Of a DNA stretch of 39,820 nt, positions 31,741 to 39,820 are shown in pieces. Numbering within the stretch: position 1 is the first letter of the stretch; every line of letters begins with the position of its first letter. The position numbers were made by a program, and so were the translations under genes. The notes below the pieces were generated by a model that saw only the letters and a list, made by a program, of their open reading frames with translations, did no database searches and was not told the DNA's origin. The stretch comes from 2-02-FULL-66-14 sp037443705 (GTDB taxonomy: Bacteria > Pseudomonadota > Gammaproteobacteria > Burkholderiales > SG8-39), in NCBI GenBank assembly GCA_037443705.1, contig JBBINV010000036.1, positions 1 through 39,820 of the forward strand, written 5' to 3'.

Positions 31741-32250
31741 GGCGGCGTAGCGCGCGAGGAAATCGGCCGCGCCGAGCGGGCGCCCGGGCTGGAATCCCTG
31801 CATCCGGTCGCAGCTGATCTCGCGCAGGCGCTCGGCCACCGCCTCGTGCTCGACGCCCTCGGCGACCACGATCAGCCCGAACTGGTGGCCCAGGCCCACG
31901 AGGGCGCGCACGATCCGGTCGTGCCGCGGGTTGGACAGCAGGCCGGTCACGAAGGAGCGGTCGATCTTCATTTCGTCGAGCGGGATCGACGCCAGATACG
32001 ACAGCGACGCGCAGCCGGTCCCGAAATCGTCGATCGACAGGCGCACGCCGCAGCGCTTGATCCTTTCGAGTGTCTCGACGATCTCGGCCGAGGCTCCGAG
32101 CACCGCCGATTCGGTGATCTCGAGCACCAGGCGCTCGGGCGGCAGGCCCCAGGTGCGCAGTCCCCGGTCGATGAAATCCGGCAGGTCCGCCTCGCGCAGG
32201 TTGTAGGGCGAAAGGTTCACGCTCACCGCGATGTCGAGCCCGCGCGCGCG
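31732..32250 (-). pseudogene. C-terminal half of an EAL (c-di-GMP phosphodiesterase) domain
   Basis: The reading frame begins abruptly at RGLDIAVSVNLSPYNL, the middle of an EAL domain, and runs through EITES, SIDDFGTGCASLSYLASIPLDEMKIDRSF and AEGVE to a normal C-terminus (QGFQPGRPLGAADFLARY). The N-terminal half, including the EAL motif itself, is absent, so catalysis is impossible. The upstream sequence is the DUF3391 part of a HD-GYP-type protein in another frame. The junction falls in an alternating CG run at 32241-32250; removing one CG would put the two pieces in frame. Whether this is a real gene fusion, a deletion or an assembly chimera cannot be told here. Confidence 0.75.
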
Positions 32251-32729
32251 AGCACCAGCTCGCCCTTCTCGCGCATACGGTTGACGAGGAGCATCGCGTC
32301 GGGGTTGCGGATGACGCTGTCGGTCACGCGCGCCACCGCCTCGCTCACGCGCCGGCCATCGATCGGCTCGCCCGAGCGCGCGGCGCGGAACGCATCCGCC
32401 AGCACCTGCGCGGTCTCCTTGCGGACCGTGTCGGCGCGCGGCAGCTCGGCTTCGAGCGTTTCGGTCATCGGGTGCTCGGTGCTTCCCCGGATCGCGAATG
32501 CCTCGCCGGTGCCGCCGGCCCCCGGTTTGAGCATCGGCAGCGTCACGTCGATCGATTCCCGTTCGGGATCGATGTAGACCTGCTTGCAGTAGTGCCGAGG
32601 GGCGTTCAGCTGCCGCTCGTTGCTCAGGGGGAAGCCCTGGAACGCGAACGGCGTGCCCTCCCAGGGGCGATCGAGCTCGACCACGTACATGCCGTAGCGA
32701 AGCTCCTCCACCGGGATCGCCTTTTTCAT
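32223..32729 (-). pseudogene. DUF3391 N-terminal domain of a HD-GYP protein, truncated
   Basis: 168 codons from ATG 32729. MKKAIPVEELRYGMYVVELDRPWEGTPFAFQGF and YCKQVYIDPERE match the N-terminal DUF3391 domain that precedes HD-GYP c-di-GMP phosphodiesterases; the linker helix ends at NPDAMLLVNRMREKGE, where the HD-GYP domain would normally follow (xxxHSLxVC). None of the HD or GYP residues is present. The frame then meets a stop at 32223, inside sequence that in another frame encodes half an EAL domain. The product would be a short protein without an enzyme domain. Confidence 0.72.
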
Positions 32730-32880
32730 GGGCCGGATTGTCGCCCTTTCCCGCCGGCCGGGCGGTACGGTTGCGCGCGAGCGTGACCGGTTGCCCTGGC
32801 TTCTTGCACTTCATCACAAACGGCCCGGCCCATGGGAATTCCGGCGTTTCCGACCGTCCGGGCCGGCGCGAGCCCGGCGC

Positions 32881-33423
32881 TCATGCGCGCCGCGCTTGCG
32901 CCCAGAGGAGCCCGATGATGGTCTTGGCGTCGGTGATGCGGCCGTCGGCGGCCATGGCGAGCGCTTCCGTCAGCGGGACTTCGAGCACCTCGAGGAATTC
33001 GCCCGCGTCGAGGTTCTGCGCGCGCTTCGCGAGGCCGGTTGCGAGCCAGATCTCGATCGACTCGTCGGAGTAGCCGATGGCGTTGTGGATGACGCCGAGG
33101 CGCCGCCATTCGGACGCGACGTAGCCGGTTTCCTCGAGCAGCTCGCGCATTGCGGTCTGCTCGTGCGGCTCGCCGGGCTCGAGCTTGCCGGCGGGGAGCT
33201 CGATGAATTCGCGCCTCAGGGGATAGCGGAACTGGCGTTCCAGCAGCACGCGGCCGTCGTGAAAGAGCGCCACCATCGCCACCGCTCCGGGGTGCTGGAC
33301 GTACTCGCGCACGGTTTCGCGGCCGTCGGGCAGGCGCACGACGTCGCGCCGCACGCGGAAGAACCCTCCGGGGAAGACCTCGTCGCCGGAGACGAAATGC
33401 TCCGTGAGGTCCTTGTCCTTCAA
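32881..33423 (-). CDS. NUDIX hydrolase, ADP-ribose pyrophosphatase type
   Basis: 180 residues from TTG 33423, which overlaps the nuoN stop as TTGA; no better start exists near the N-terminus. The Nudix box is complete: GKLEPGEPHEQTAMRELLEETGYV fits Gx5Ex7REUxEExGU. The flanking segments GGFFRVRRDVVRLPDG and FRYPLRREFIELPAG are typical of ADP-ribose/NDP-sugar pyrophosphatases of the NudF kind, which clear ADP-ribose from the cytoplasm. The gene is the last of the nuo operon, a placement found in other betaproteobacteria. The function in complex I is unclear; it may be only co-transcribed. Confidence 0.92.
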   Translation of the reverse strand: MKDKDLTEHFVSGDEVFPGGFFRVRRDVVRLPDGRETVREYVQHPGAVAMVALFHDGRVLLERQFRYPLRREFIELPAGKLEPGEPHEQTAMRELLEETGYVASEWRRLGVIHNAIGYSDESIEIWLATGLAKRAQNLDAGEFLEVLEVPLTEALAMAADGRITDAKTIIGLLWAQARRA

Positions 33424-34910
33424 AGGCTCTTGATGGCGACGAAGCAGAGCGCCATGAGCGGCTGCGGCACGATGCCGATGACGAGGAGCGCGAGGCCGTT
33501 GGCGGAGAGGAGCAGCCGCATGTCGCGCTGGCCCGCGACCGGGCTCGCATCCCTGGGCTCGTCGAAGTACATGAGCTTGACGACCCGCAGGTAGTAGAAC
33601 GCGCCCACCAGCGACATCACGACCGCGAATACTGCGAGCCAGATCTGCCCCGCCGCGACCGCGGCCGAGAGCACCGAGAGCTTGGCGTAGAAGCCCGCCA
33701 TCGGCGGCACGCCGGCGAGCGAGAACATCAGCACCATCATCACGAACGCGGTCCAGGGGCTGCGGCGGTTGAGACCCTTCATGTCCTCGAGCGACTCGCA
33801 CTCGAAGCCCTTGCCCGAGAGGTAGATCAGGACACCGAAGGCGCCGAGCGACATGAGTACGTACACCAGCACGTAGAACATCGCGGCGGCGTAGGCGTCG
33901 GCCGCGTTCAGCCAGTTGCCGCCGACCACGCCCGAGAGCAGCCCGAGCAGCATGAACCCCATGTGCGCGATGGTCGAGTAGGCGAGCATGCGCTTGAGAT
34001 TGCTCTGCGCGATCGCCGCGATGTTGCCGATGCCCATCGAGAGCACGGACAGGATCACGAGCATCTGTTGCCAGTCCATCGCGAGATCGAGCAGCCCGTT
34101 CACCAGCAGCCGCATCGCCATCGCGAACGCCGCGAGCTTGGGCGCCGAGCCGATCACGAGCGTCACCGCCGTAGGCGCGCCGTGATAGACGTCCGGAATC
34201 CACATGTGAAACGGCACCACCCCGAGCTTGAAGGCGATGCCGGCCACGATGAAGACCAGGCCGAACACGAGGAACGGCTGCTCGGCCTTGCTTGCGGCGA
34301 GGCCGGCCATCTGCTTCGCCACCTCGTTGAGCGTCAGCGTGCCGGTCGCGCCGTAGAGCATCGACATGCCGTAGAGCAGCATCCCCGAGGCGAGCGCGCC
34401 GAGCACGAAGTATTTCATCGCGGCTTCCGTGGAGACCGCCGACTCGCGGTTGAGCGCGACCATCGCGTAGAGGCAAAGCGACAGGAGCTCGAGCCCCAGG
34501 TAAATCGTGAGGAAACTCCCTGCGCTCATCATCACCATCATCCCGAGCAGCGCGAAGAGCAGCAGCACGAGGAACTCGCCCTTCAGCAGCCCGCGGTCGG
34601 CGAGGTACTGGCGCGAGTAGACGAGCACGAGCGAGAGCGCGACGTAGGCGCCGAGCTTCAGGACGTGCGACATCACGTCGGAGACGAACAGGCCGTTGAA
34701 CGCGTACGCGAGCCGGCCGCCGGTGCCCGCGAGGACGAACAGCGTCGCTGCAGTGCACGCGAGCAGCACCAGCGCCGCGAACACGACGCTCGAGCCCCGG
34801 CGCTCGCCTTTCAGGCGCACGTCGAAGATCATCAGCGCGCAGGCGCCCAGGAGCAGTGCGATCTCCGGGAGCGCGAGGAACAGGTCGGTGGCGAGGTTCG
34901 GGCTCTTCAT
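33420..34910 (-). CDS. nuoN: NADH-quinone oxidoreductase subunit N
   Basis: 496 residues with about 14 membrane segments. Antiporter-type features include FKLGVVPFHMWIPDVYHGAPTAVTLVIGSAPK and LKRMLAYSTIAHMGFML, the conserved Lys/His proton path of NuoN, and the LAGVPPMAGFYAKL motif of this subunit. NuoN is one of the three proton-pumping antiporter-like subunits of complex I in the inner membrane. ATG 34910 lies 2 nt after the nuoM stop. Its stop overlaps the NUDIX start. Confidence 0.96.
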   Translation of the reverse strand: MKSPNLATDLFLALPEIALLLGACALMIFDVRLKGERRGSSVVFAALVLLACTAATLFVLAGTGGRLAYAFNGLFVSDVMSHVLKLGAYVALSLVLVYSRQYLADRGLLKGEFLVLLLFALLGMMVMMSAGSFLTIYLGLELLSLCLYAMVALNRESAVSTEAAMKYFVLGALASGMLLYGMSMLYGATGTLTLNEVAKQMAGLAASKAEQPFLVFGLVFIVAGIAFKLGVVPFHMWIPDVYHGAPTAVTLVIGSAPKLAAFAMAMRLLVNGLLDLAMDWQQMLVILSVLSMGIGNIAAIAQSNLKRMLAYSTIAHMGFMLLGLLSGVVGGNWLNAADAYAAAMFYVLVYVLMSLGAFGVLIYLSGKGFECESLEDMKGLNRRSPWTAFVMMVLMFSLAGVPPMAGFYAKLSVLSAAVAAGQIWLAVFAVVMSLVGAFYYLRVVKLMYFDEPRDASPVAGQRDMRLLLSANGLALLVIGIVPQPLMALCFVAIKSL

Positions 34911-34912
34911 GG

Positions 34913-36391
34913 TCAGGTCTTCGGCGCGGCGACGTGGCGTAGCAGCTCGTTCACCGACGAATGCATCACCTCGGTGAAGGGCAGCGGATAGACGCCCATC
35001 GCGAGCACCGCGATCGCGAGCGCGCCGAGGACGATCAATTCCCTGGGATTCAGATCCTTCAACGAACCCACTTCCTCATTCGCAACCTCGCCGAAGATGA
35101 CCCTCTTGTACATCCACAGGGTGTAGGCAGCGCCGAACACGAGTGTGGTCGCGGCGGCGAACGCGATCCAGAAGCTCGCCTTCATCGCCCCCATGATCAC
35201 CATGAACTCGCCCACGAACCCCGAGGTCGCCGGAAGCCCCGAGTTCGCCATGGCGAAGAGCATCATGAGCGAGGCGAACTTCGGCATCCGGTTCACCACG
35301 CCGCCGTAGTCCGCGATCATGCGCGTGTGCATGCGGTCGTAGAGCACCCCTACGCAAAGGAACAGCGCCGCTGAAACGAAGCCGTGCGAGATCATCTGCA
35401 CGAGGCCCCCTTCGACGCCGAACGAGTTGAAGATGAAGAAGCCCAGCGTCACGAACCCCATGTGCGAGATCGACGAGTAGGCGATCAGCTTCTTCATGTC
35501 GGTCTGCACCAGCGCCACCAGCCCGATGTACACCACGGCGATCAGCGAGAGCGCGATCATCAGCCAGGCGAGCTCCCTCGAGGCGTCGGGCAGAATCGGA
35601 AGCGTGAACCGGATGAACCCGTAGGCTCCGAGCTTCAGCAGGATCGCGGCGAGCACGACCGAGCCGCCGGTCGGGGCCTCGGTGTGCGCGTCCGGAAGCC
35701 ACGTGTGCATCGGCCACATCGGCACCTTGACCGCGAACGCGAACAGGAAGCCGAAGAAGAGCAGGATCTGCGCGCCGAGCGGCAGCGGCAGCTTCCACCA
35801 GTCGAGGATCGCGAAGCTGCCGCCGGACTTGCCGTACAGGTACAGCATCGCGACCAGCATCAGGAGCGAGCCGAACAGGGTGTACAGGAAGAACTTGACC
35901 GCCGCGTAGACGCGATTCGGGCCGCCCCAGATGCCGATGATGATGAACATCGGGATCAGCGTGCCCTCGAAGAACACGTAGAACAGCAGCGCGTCGAGCG
36001 CCGAGAATACTCCGTTCAGCAGCCCGGACATGACCAGGAACGCGCCGAGGTACTGCGCCACTCGCGTCTCGATCACGGTCCAGCCCGCGATCACCACCAG
36101 CACCGTGACGAAGCTGTTCAGCAGCACGAACAGCATCGAGATGCCGTCGACGCCGAGGTGGTAGTTGACGTTGAAGCGCTCGATCCAGGGGCTCAGCTCC
36201 TCGAACTGCATCGCCGCGGTGCGCGGGTCGAACCCGGCCCAGAGCGGGATCGTCACCAGAAAACCCGCCACGGCGCCGGCAAGCGCGAGCCAGCGCTGCG
36301 CCGGGGCATTGCGGTCCCCGCCGGTGGCGAGGACCCCCAGGCCGAACAGGATCGGCGTCCAGATCGCAAGGGACAGGTAAGGCGCGCTCAC
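34913..36391 (-). CDS. nuoM: NADH-quinone oxidoreductase subunit M
   Basis: 492 residues, GTG start 4 nt after the nuoL stop. Conserved segments include the Glu of YVFFEGTLIPMFIIIGIWG, KVPMWPMHTWLPDAHTEAPTGGSVVLAAILLKLGAYG, and LIAYSSISHMGFVTLG, which form the antiporter-like proton channel. The start gives SAPYLSLAIWTPILFG, a normal N-terminus. The computed frame runs unbroken through the N gap into nuoL, but this is an artefact of the unknown bases. It is the second antiporter-like subunit of complex I. Confidence 0.96.
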   Translation of the reverse strand: MSAPYLSLAIWTPILFGLGVLATGGDRNAPAQRWLALAGAVAGFLVTIPLWAGFDPRTAAMQFEELSPWIERFNVNYHLGVDGISMLFVLLNSFVTVLVVIAGWTVIETRVAQYLGAFLVMSGLLNGVFSALDALLFYVFFEGTLIPMFIIIGIWGGPNRVYAAVKFFLYTLFGSLLMLVAMLYLYGKSGGSFAILDWWKLPLPLGAQILLFFGFLFAFAVKVPMWPMHTWLPDAHTEAPTGGSVVLAAILLKLGAYGFIRFTLPILPDASRELAWLMIALSLIAVVYIGLVALVQTDMKKLIAYSSISHMGFVTLGFFIFNSFGVEGGLVQMISHGFVSAALFLCVGVLYDRMHTRMIADYGGVVNRMPKFASLMMLFAMANSGLPATSGFVGEFMVIMGAMKASFWIAFAAATTLVFGAAYTLWMYKRVIFGEVANEEVGSLKDLNPRELIVLGALAIAVLAMGVYPLPFTEVMHSSVNELLRHVAAPKT

Positions 36392-36395
36392 CGGC

Positions 36396-38287
36396 CTACC
36401 CCCACACTCTGAACCGCCAGATGATCCAGGCCAGNNNNNNNNNNNNNCGAAGATCATGAAGAAGGCGTAGGTATTGAGCAGCCCCGTCTGCGCGAGCCGC
36501 ACCACGCTCGAGAACCATCCCACCAGCCGCGCCGAGCCGTTGACGAGTACCCCGTCGATCGTCCGCTCGTCTCCCCCTTTCCAGAATCCCCGGCCGATCG
36601 CGCGCGCGCCGCCCGCGAACAGCCACTGGTAGAGCTCGTCGAATCCGTACTTGCGCTCGACCAGGGCATAAAGCGGACCGAGCGCGATCGCGATGCGCCT
36701 GGGCAGGTCGGTCCGGATCCGGTAAAGGTAGTACGCCGTCCCGATGCCGGCGAGCGCGAGCCAGAACGGCAGCGCCGTCATTCCGTGAAGGGTGTAGCTC
36801 ACGAGGCCGTGCCACTCTCCCGGAAGCGGCTGCCTGATGCTTTCTCCAAAATACCCCCCGAACACCACCGGCCCCACCCACCACCCGGCCGCGACCGAAG
36901 GAATCGCGAGAAGCACCAGCGGCACCGTCACCACCTTGGGCGACTCGTGCGGCGGGTGGTTCTCGTCGAACCGCGGGGCGCCGTGGAACGCCATGAAGAC
37001 GAGGCGGAAGGTGTAGGCCGCGGTGATGAACACCGTGCTCAGGACCGCGAGGTAGGCGAAGGCCGCGCCGGGGGTGCTCGACTGGCGCACCAGCTCGATG
37101 ATCGCGTCCTTCGAGTAGAAGCCCGCGAAGCCCGGGATGCCGGCCGAGGAGATCGCGCCGATCAGCAGGGTCCCGTAGGTCCATGGCATGTACTTCTTCA
37201 GCCCGCCCATGCGGCGCATGTCCTGCTCGTGGTGCAGCGCGATGATCACCGAGCCCGCCGCGAGAAACAGCACCGCCTTGAAGAACGCGTGCGTCGCGAG
37301 ATGGAAAATCGCCGCCGAGTATGCCGAAGCCCCCAGCGCCACGGTCATGTAGCCGAGCTGCGAGAGCGTGGAGTACGCGACCACGCGCTTGATGTCGTAC
37401 TGAGTGAGCGCCACCAGCGCCATGAAAAGCGCGGTAATCGCGCCGATCACGAGTACCACGGACCGCGCCGTCGCGCTCAATTCGAACAGAGGCGACATCC
37501 GCGCGACCATGAAGATGCCCGCGGTCACCATGGTCGCGGCGTGGATCAGCGCCGAGATCGGCGTCGGACCCTCCATCGAGTCGGGCAGCCAGACGTGCAG
37601 GGGGAACTGCGCGCTCTTGCCCATCGCCCCGACGAACAGGAGGATGCAGATCAGCGCGAGCGCGCCCTGGTGGGATTTCGCGTTCTCGAATACGGCCCCG
37701 TAATCCAGAGTTCCGAAGAGCGCGAGGATCAGCGCGATGCCCAGCAGAAACCCGAAGTCGCCCACGCGGTTCACGAGGAACGCCTTCAGGTTCGCGAAAA
37801 TCGCGCTCGGGCGCTTGTACCAGAAGCCGATGAGCAGATAAGACACCAGCCCCACCGCCTCCCAGCCGAAGAAGAGCTGGAGGAAGTTGTTCGCCATCAC
37901 CAGCATCAGCATCGAGAAGGTGAAGAGCGAGATGTAGGCGAAAAAGCGCTGGTAGCCCGGGTCCTCGGCCATGTAGCCGATGGTGTACACGTGCACCATG
38001 AGCGACACGAACGTCACTACCACCATCATCAGCGCCGTAAGGCGGTCGACGAGGAAGCCGATCTCCAGGCGCGTCTCCCCGCTCGTGAGCCAGGTGTACA
38101 CCGCGCCGCTGAAGGAATTGCCGGCGAGGACATCGGCGAACACGACGCAGGAACCGAGAAAGGAGATCAGAACGGAAAGAATCGTCACCCGGTGCGCTCC
38201 GGCGCGCCCGATGGCGCGGCCGAAGAGCCCGGCGACGAGGCTGCCCGCGAGCGGCGCGAGCGCAACGATCAGGTAGAGGGCCTTCAT
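36396..38287 (-). CDS. nuoL: NADH-quinone oxidoreductase subunit L, interrupted by a 13-N gap
   Basis: About 630 residues. MKALYLIVALAPLAGSLVAGLFG is the N-terminus (ATG 38287, with AGGA about 9 nt upstream). Motifs of the Mrp/antiporter fold follow: FFGWEAVGLVSYLLIGFW, SAQFPLHVWLPDSMEGPTPISALIHAATMVTAGIFM, IKRVVAYSTLSQLGYM and HALFFAAGS-type helices. The long lateral helix near the C-terminus is cut by 13 N at 36435-36447; beyond it the correct frame gives LAWIIWRFRVWG and the stop TAG. The two flanks are out of frame by one base, so the true gap is probably 11 or 14 nt, not 13. The subunit pumps protons and carries the lateral helix that links the antiporter subunits of complex I. Confidence 0.93.
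36435..36447. other. Assembly gap (13 N) in nuoL
   Basis: Thirteen unknown bases. The flanking nuoL frames are consistent only if the real length is 2 modulo 3 (11 or 14 nt). The missing residues fall between MIF and LAWIIW in the C-terminal region of nuoL. Confidence 0.97.
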
Positions 38288-38327
38288 CGAGATCATCCTG
38301 TCTGTCCAGGCGAGCACCGGGGCGCGC

Positions 38328-38636
38328 TCATCCCTTGAGGGTGTCGAGGTCCTCTACGTTGATGGTCGAGAGGTTGCGGAACAGCACCACCAGGATCGCC
38401 AGGCCGATGGCCGATTCCGCGGCCGCCACGGTCAGGATGAAGAACACGAACACCTGGCCGGCGGCATCGCCGAGGAAGTGCGAGAACGCGACGAAGTTGA
38501 GGTTCACCGCGAGCAGCATCAGCTCGATCGCCATGAGGAGCACGATGATGTTGCGCCGGTTGAGAAATATTCCGATCACGCTCAGCGAGAACAGCAGCGC
38601 GCCGAGCACGAGGTAATGCGAGAGCGTGAGCGTCAC
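38328..38636 (-). CDS. nuoK: NADH-quinone oxidoreductase subunit K
   Basis: 102 residues with three membrane helices, the expected size. The second helix holds the conserved Glu in LLMAIELMLLAVNLNF, and the third holds the other in VAAAESAIGLAILVVLF; both are part of the proton path. The start is GTG, about 28 nt after nuoJ, with a GGGGGAA ribosome site. The gap to nuoL is 40 nt. Confidence 0.95.
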   Translation of the reverse strand: MTLTLSHYLVLGALLFSLSVIGIFLNRRNIIVLLMAIELMLLAVNLNFVAFSHFLGDAAGQVFVFFILTVAAAESAIGLAILVVLFRNLSTINVEDLDTLKG

Positions 38637-38664
38637 CGGTGTTCCCCCTGGGTCGCTTTTTCCG

Positions 38665-39258
38665 TCATTCCTTCTCGGCCGGCATCGAAACCAGCTGCAC
38701 GCGGTCCTCGCGCCGCACCCGCACCTGCGCCGACGGGTCCGGAGCGCGCGAGTCCTTGCGCCGGCGCAGCGTCAGCGCAATCGCCGCGACGATTGCGACC
38801 AGCAGCACCACCGCCGCGACCTCGAACGCGAACGCGTAGTCGGTGTAGATCAGGCGCCCCAGCTCCCTGGTGTTCGAGTAGTCCGCCGGGCGCGACACGG
38901 GCCACGGTGCAACGCCGAAGGTGCGGCCCGCGAGCACCGCGGCCATCTCGGCCATCATGATGCCGCCGACCACGATCGCCAGGGGCAGGTTCTTCCAGAA
39001 GCCCTCGCGCAGGCGCTCGACATTGATGTCGAGCATCATGACCACGAACAGGAACAGCACCATCACGGCGCCGACGTAGACCACCATCAGCGCGAGCGCC
39101 AGGAACTCGGCGCGCAGCAGCATCCAGATCGCCGCCGCGGTCGCGAACGCGAGCACGAGGAACAGCGCGCTGTGCACCGGGTTGCGCGCCGTGATGACGA
39201 GCACGCCCGAAACGAGCAGCACCGCGGCGAAGGCGTAGAACAGGATCGCTTCGATCAT
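38665..39258 (-). CDS. nuoJ: NADH-quinone oxidoreductase subunit J
   Basis: 197 residues. ARNPVHSALFLVLAFATAAAIWMLLRAEFLALALMVVYVGAVMVLFLFVVMML is the typical NuoJ segment, with the pi-bulge Tyr/Gly region VVYVGAV and five membrane segments in total. The C-terminus is charged (RRRKDSRAPDPS...MPAEKE). NuoJ is a membrane subunit between NuoH and NuoK in complex I. It follows nuoI by 9 nt. Confidence 0.95.
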   Translation of the reverse strand: MIEAILFYAFAAVLLVSGVLVITARNPVHSALFLVLAFATAAAIWMLLRAEFLALALMVVYVGAVMVLFLFVVMMLDINVERLREGFWKNLPLAIVVGGIMMAEMAAVLAGRTFGVAPWPVSRPADYSNTRELGRLIYTDYAFAFEVAAVVLLVAIVAAIALTLRRRKDSRAPDPSAQVRVRREDRVQLVSMPAEKE

Positions 39259-39267
39259 CGCGTCTCC

Positions 39268-39756
39268 CTAGCGGTAGGCGGCATCCGCAGCCCGGTCGCG
39301 GGCGATCTGCGCCTCGTAGCGCTCGCCCACCGCGAGCAGCATCGGCTTGGTGTAGTACAGGTCGCCACGCCGCTCGCCGTGGTACTCGATGATGCGCGTC
39401 TCCACGATCGCGTCCACGGGGCAGGCCTCCTCGCAGAATCCGCAGAAGATGCACTTCGTCAGGTCGATGTCGTAGCGCGTGGTTCTTCGTGTTCCATCGC
39501 TTCGTTCTTCCGATTCGATATGGATGGCCAGGGCCGGACATACCGCCTCGCAGAGCTTGCACGCGATGCAGCGCTCCTCGCCGTTCGGATAGCGCCGCAG
39601 CGCGTGCAGCCCGCGGAAACGCGGGCTCATCGGCGTCTTCTCCTCCGGGAACTGGACCGTGATCTTGCGCCGGAAAAGGTGCCGCCCCGTGAGCGCGAGG
39701 CCCTTCCAGAGTTCCAGGAGCAGGAACGAACGCAGGAGCTCCAGCGCGCGGGTCAT
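39268..39756 (-). CDS. nuoI: NADH-quinone oxidoreductase subunit I (2x4Fe-4S ferredoxin)
   Basis: 162 residues. Two 4Fe-4S cluster motifs are complete: CIACKLCEAVCP and CIFCGFCEEACP, which hold clusters N6a and N6b and pass electrons toward the quinone. The amphipathic N-terminal helix (LLRSFLLLELWKGLALTGRHLF) attaches it to the membrane arm. ATG 39756 overlaps the nuoH stop as ATGA; a longer open frame to 39807 is the nuoH sequence. Confidence 0.96.
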   Translation of the reverse strand: MTRALELLRSFLLLELWKGLALTGRHLFRRKITVQFPEEKTPMSPRFRGLHALRRYPNGEERCIACKLCEAVCPALAIHIESEERSDGTRRTTRYDIDLTKCIFCGFCEEACPVDAIVETRIIEYHGERRGDLYYTKPMLLAVGERYEAQIARDRAADAAYR

Positions 39757-39820
39757 TTCCACAGGCTCCACGGCGTCTGCATCCAGGCCCCGATCACCGC
39801 GATCCACACGAGCGTCAGCG
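39753..39820 (-). CDS. nuoH: NADH-quinone oxidoreductase subunit H, C-terminal end only
   Basis: Only the last 21 residues are in the window; they end IGAWMQTPWSLWK, a typical betaproteobacterial NuoH C-terminus. The stop TGA (39755-39753) overlaps the nuoI start. NuoH forms the quinone-site membrane subunit. The rest lies beyond the right edge. The order H-I-J-K-L-M-N on the minus strand is standard. Confidence 0.85.
   Translation of the reverse strand, partial: LTLVWIAVIGAWMQTPWSLWK

Noticed and set aside
32730..32880. Hidden gene or terminator between the chimera and the NUDIX gene
   Set aside because: Only weak GC-rich complementary segments are seen, with no T run and no coding signal.
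34913..38317. A continuous 1134-residue NuoL-NuoM protein
   Set aside because: It depends on the 13 unknown bases; both genes have their own start and stop signals.

Overview
The window is GC-rich, densely coded DNA of a Gram-negative proteobacterium, most likely a betaproteobacterium. The pointers are a complex I operon followed directly by a NUDIX gene, a MoxR/CoxE-type pair, a Bug/TctC-type receptor, paired class I cytochromes c, MscL, GreB and a class II ribonucleotide reductase. A 13-base run of N and at least two frame breaks suggest a draft or metagenome-derived contig. The genus cannot be named from sequence alone.

Layout. 1-3934 (+): 3' part of a very large RTX calcium-binding secreted protein, closed by a strong terminator. 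4002-4669 (-): two coupled monohaem cytochromes c. 4747-7572 (+): MoxR AAA+ ATPase, a short-chain dehydrogenase and a CoxE-type VWA protein in one operon. 7574-8253 (-): a Phd/VapC-type toxin-antitoxin pair, divergent from a Crp/Fnr regulator (8296-9063, +) across an inverted repeat. 8987-13787 (-): a GspE/PilB-type ATPase followed within 4 nt by a PAS-GGDEF-EAL protein. 13834-14547 (-): a second toxin-antitoxin pair (RHH/PIN). 14629-17052 (-): an AMP-forming ligase and a frameshifted Bug receptor. 17087-19822 (+): UMF1-type transporter, DapA-family aldolase and peroxiredoxin. 19819-20444 (-): two coupled small unknown genes. 20525-22438 (-): HtpG. 22482-26656 (+): azlC, azlD (split by a REP-like hairpin), an M16 peptidase lipoprotein and mscL. 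26696-27238 (-): greB. 27324-28052 (+): a membrane-anchored ankyrin protein. 28045-28332: a control region with a LexA-type palindrome and tandem NrdR boxes ahead of nrdJ (28333-31173). 31195-31740 (+): AhpD-like protein starting inside a perfect 20-bp palindrome. 31732-32729 (-): a broken HD-GYP-N-terminus/EAL-C-terminus chimera. 32881-39820 (-): NUDIX hydrolase and nuoN, M, L, K, J, I and the 3' end of nuoH.

How the genes work together. The nuo genes and cytochromes indicate a respiratory chain. Peroxiredoxin, the AhpD-like protein and HtpG are stress functions. The GGDEF/EAL protein and the broken chimera are cyclic-di-GMP genes. NrdJ supplies deoxynucleotides in a B12-dependent, oxygen-independent way; its upstream region suggests joint control by NrdR and the SOS regulator LexA.

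I found no convincing wholly new multi-gene defence or biosynthetic system. The best leads are the two-gene unknown operon at 19819-20444, the LexA/NrdR control region, the HD-GYP/EAL chimera, the TA/Crp operator and the palindrome at the AhpD-like start.
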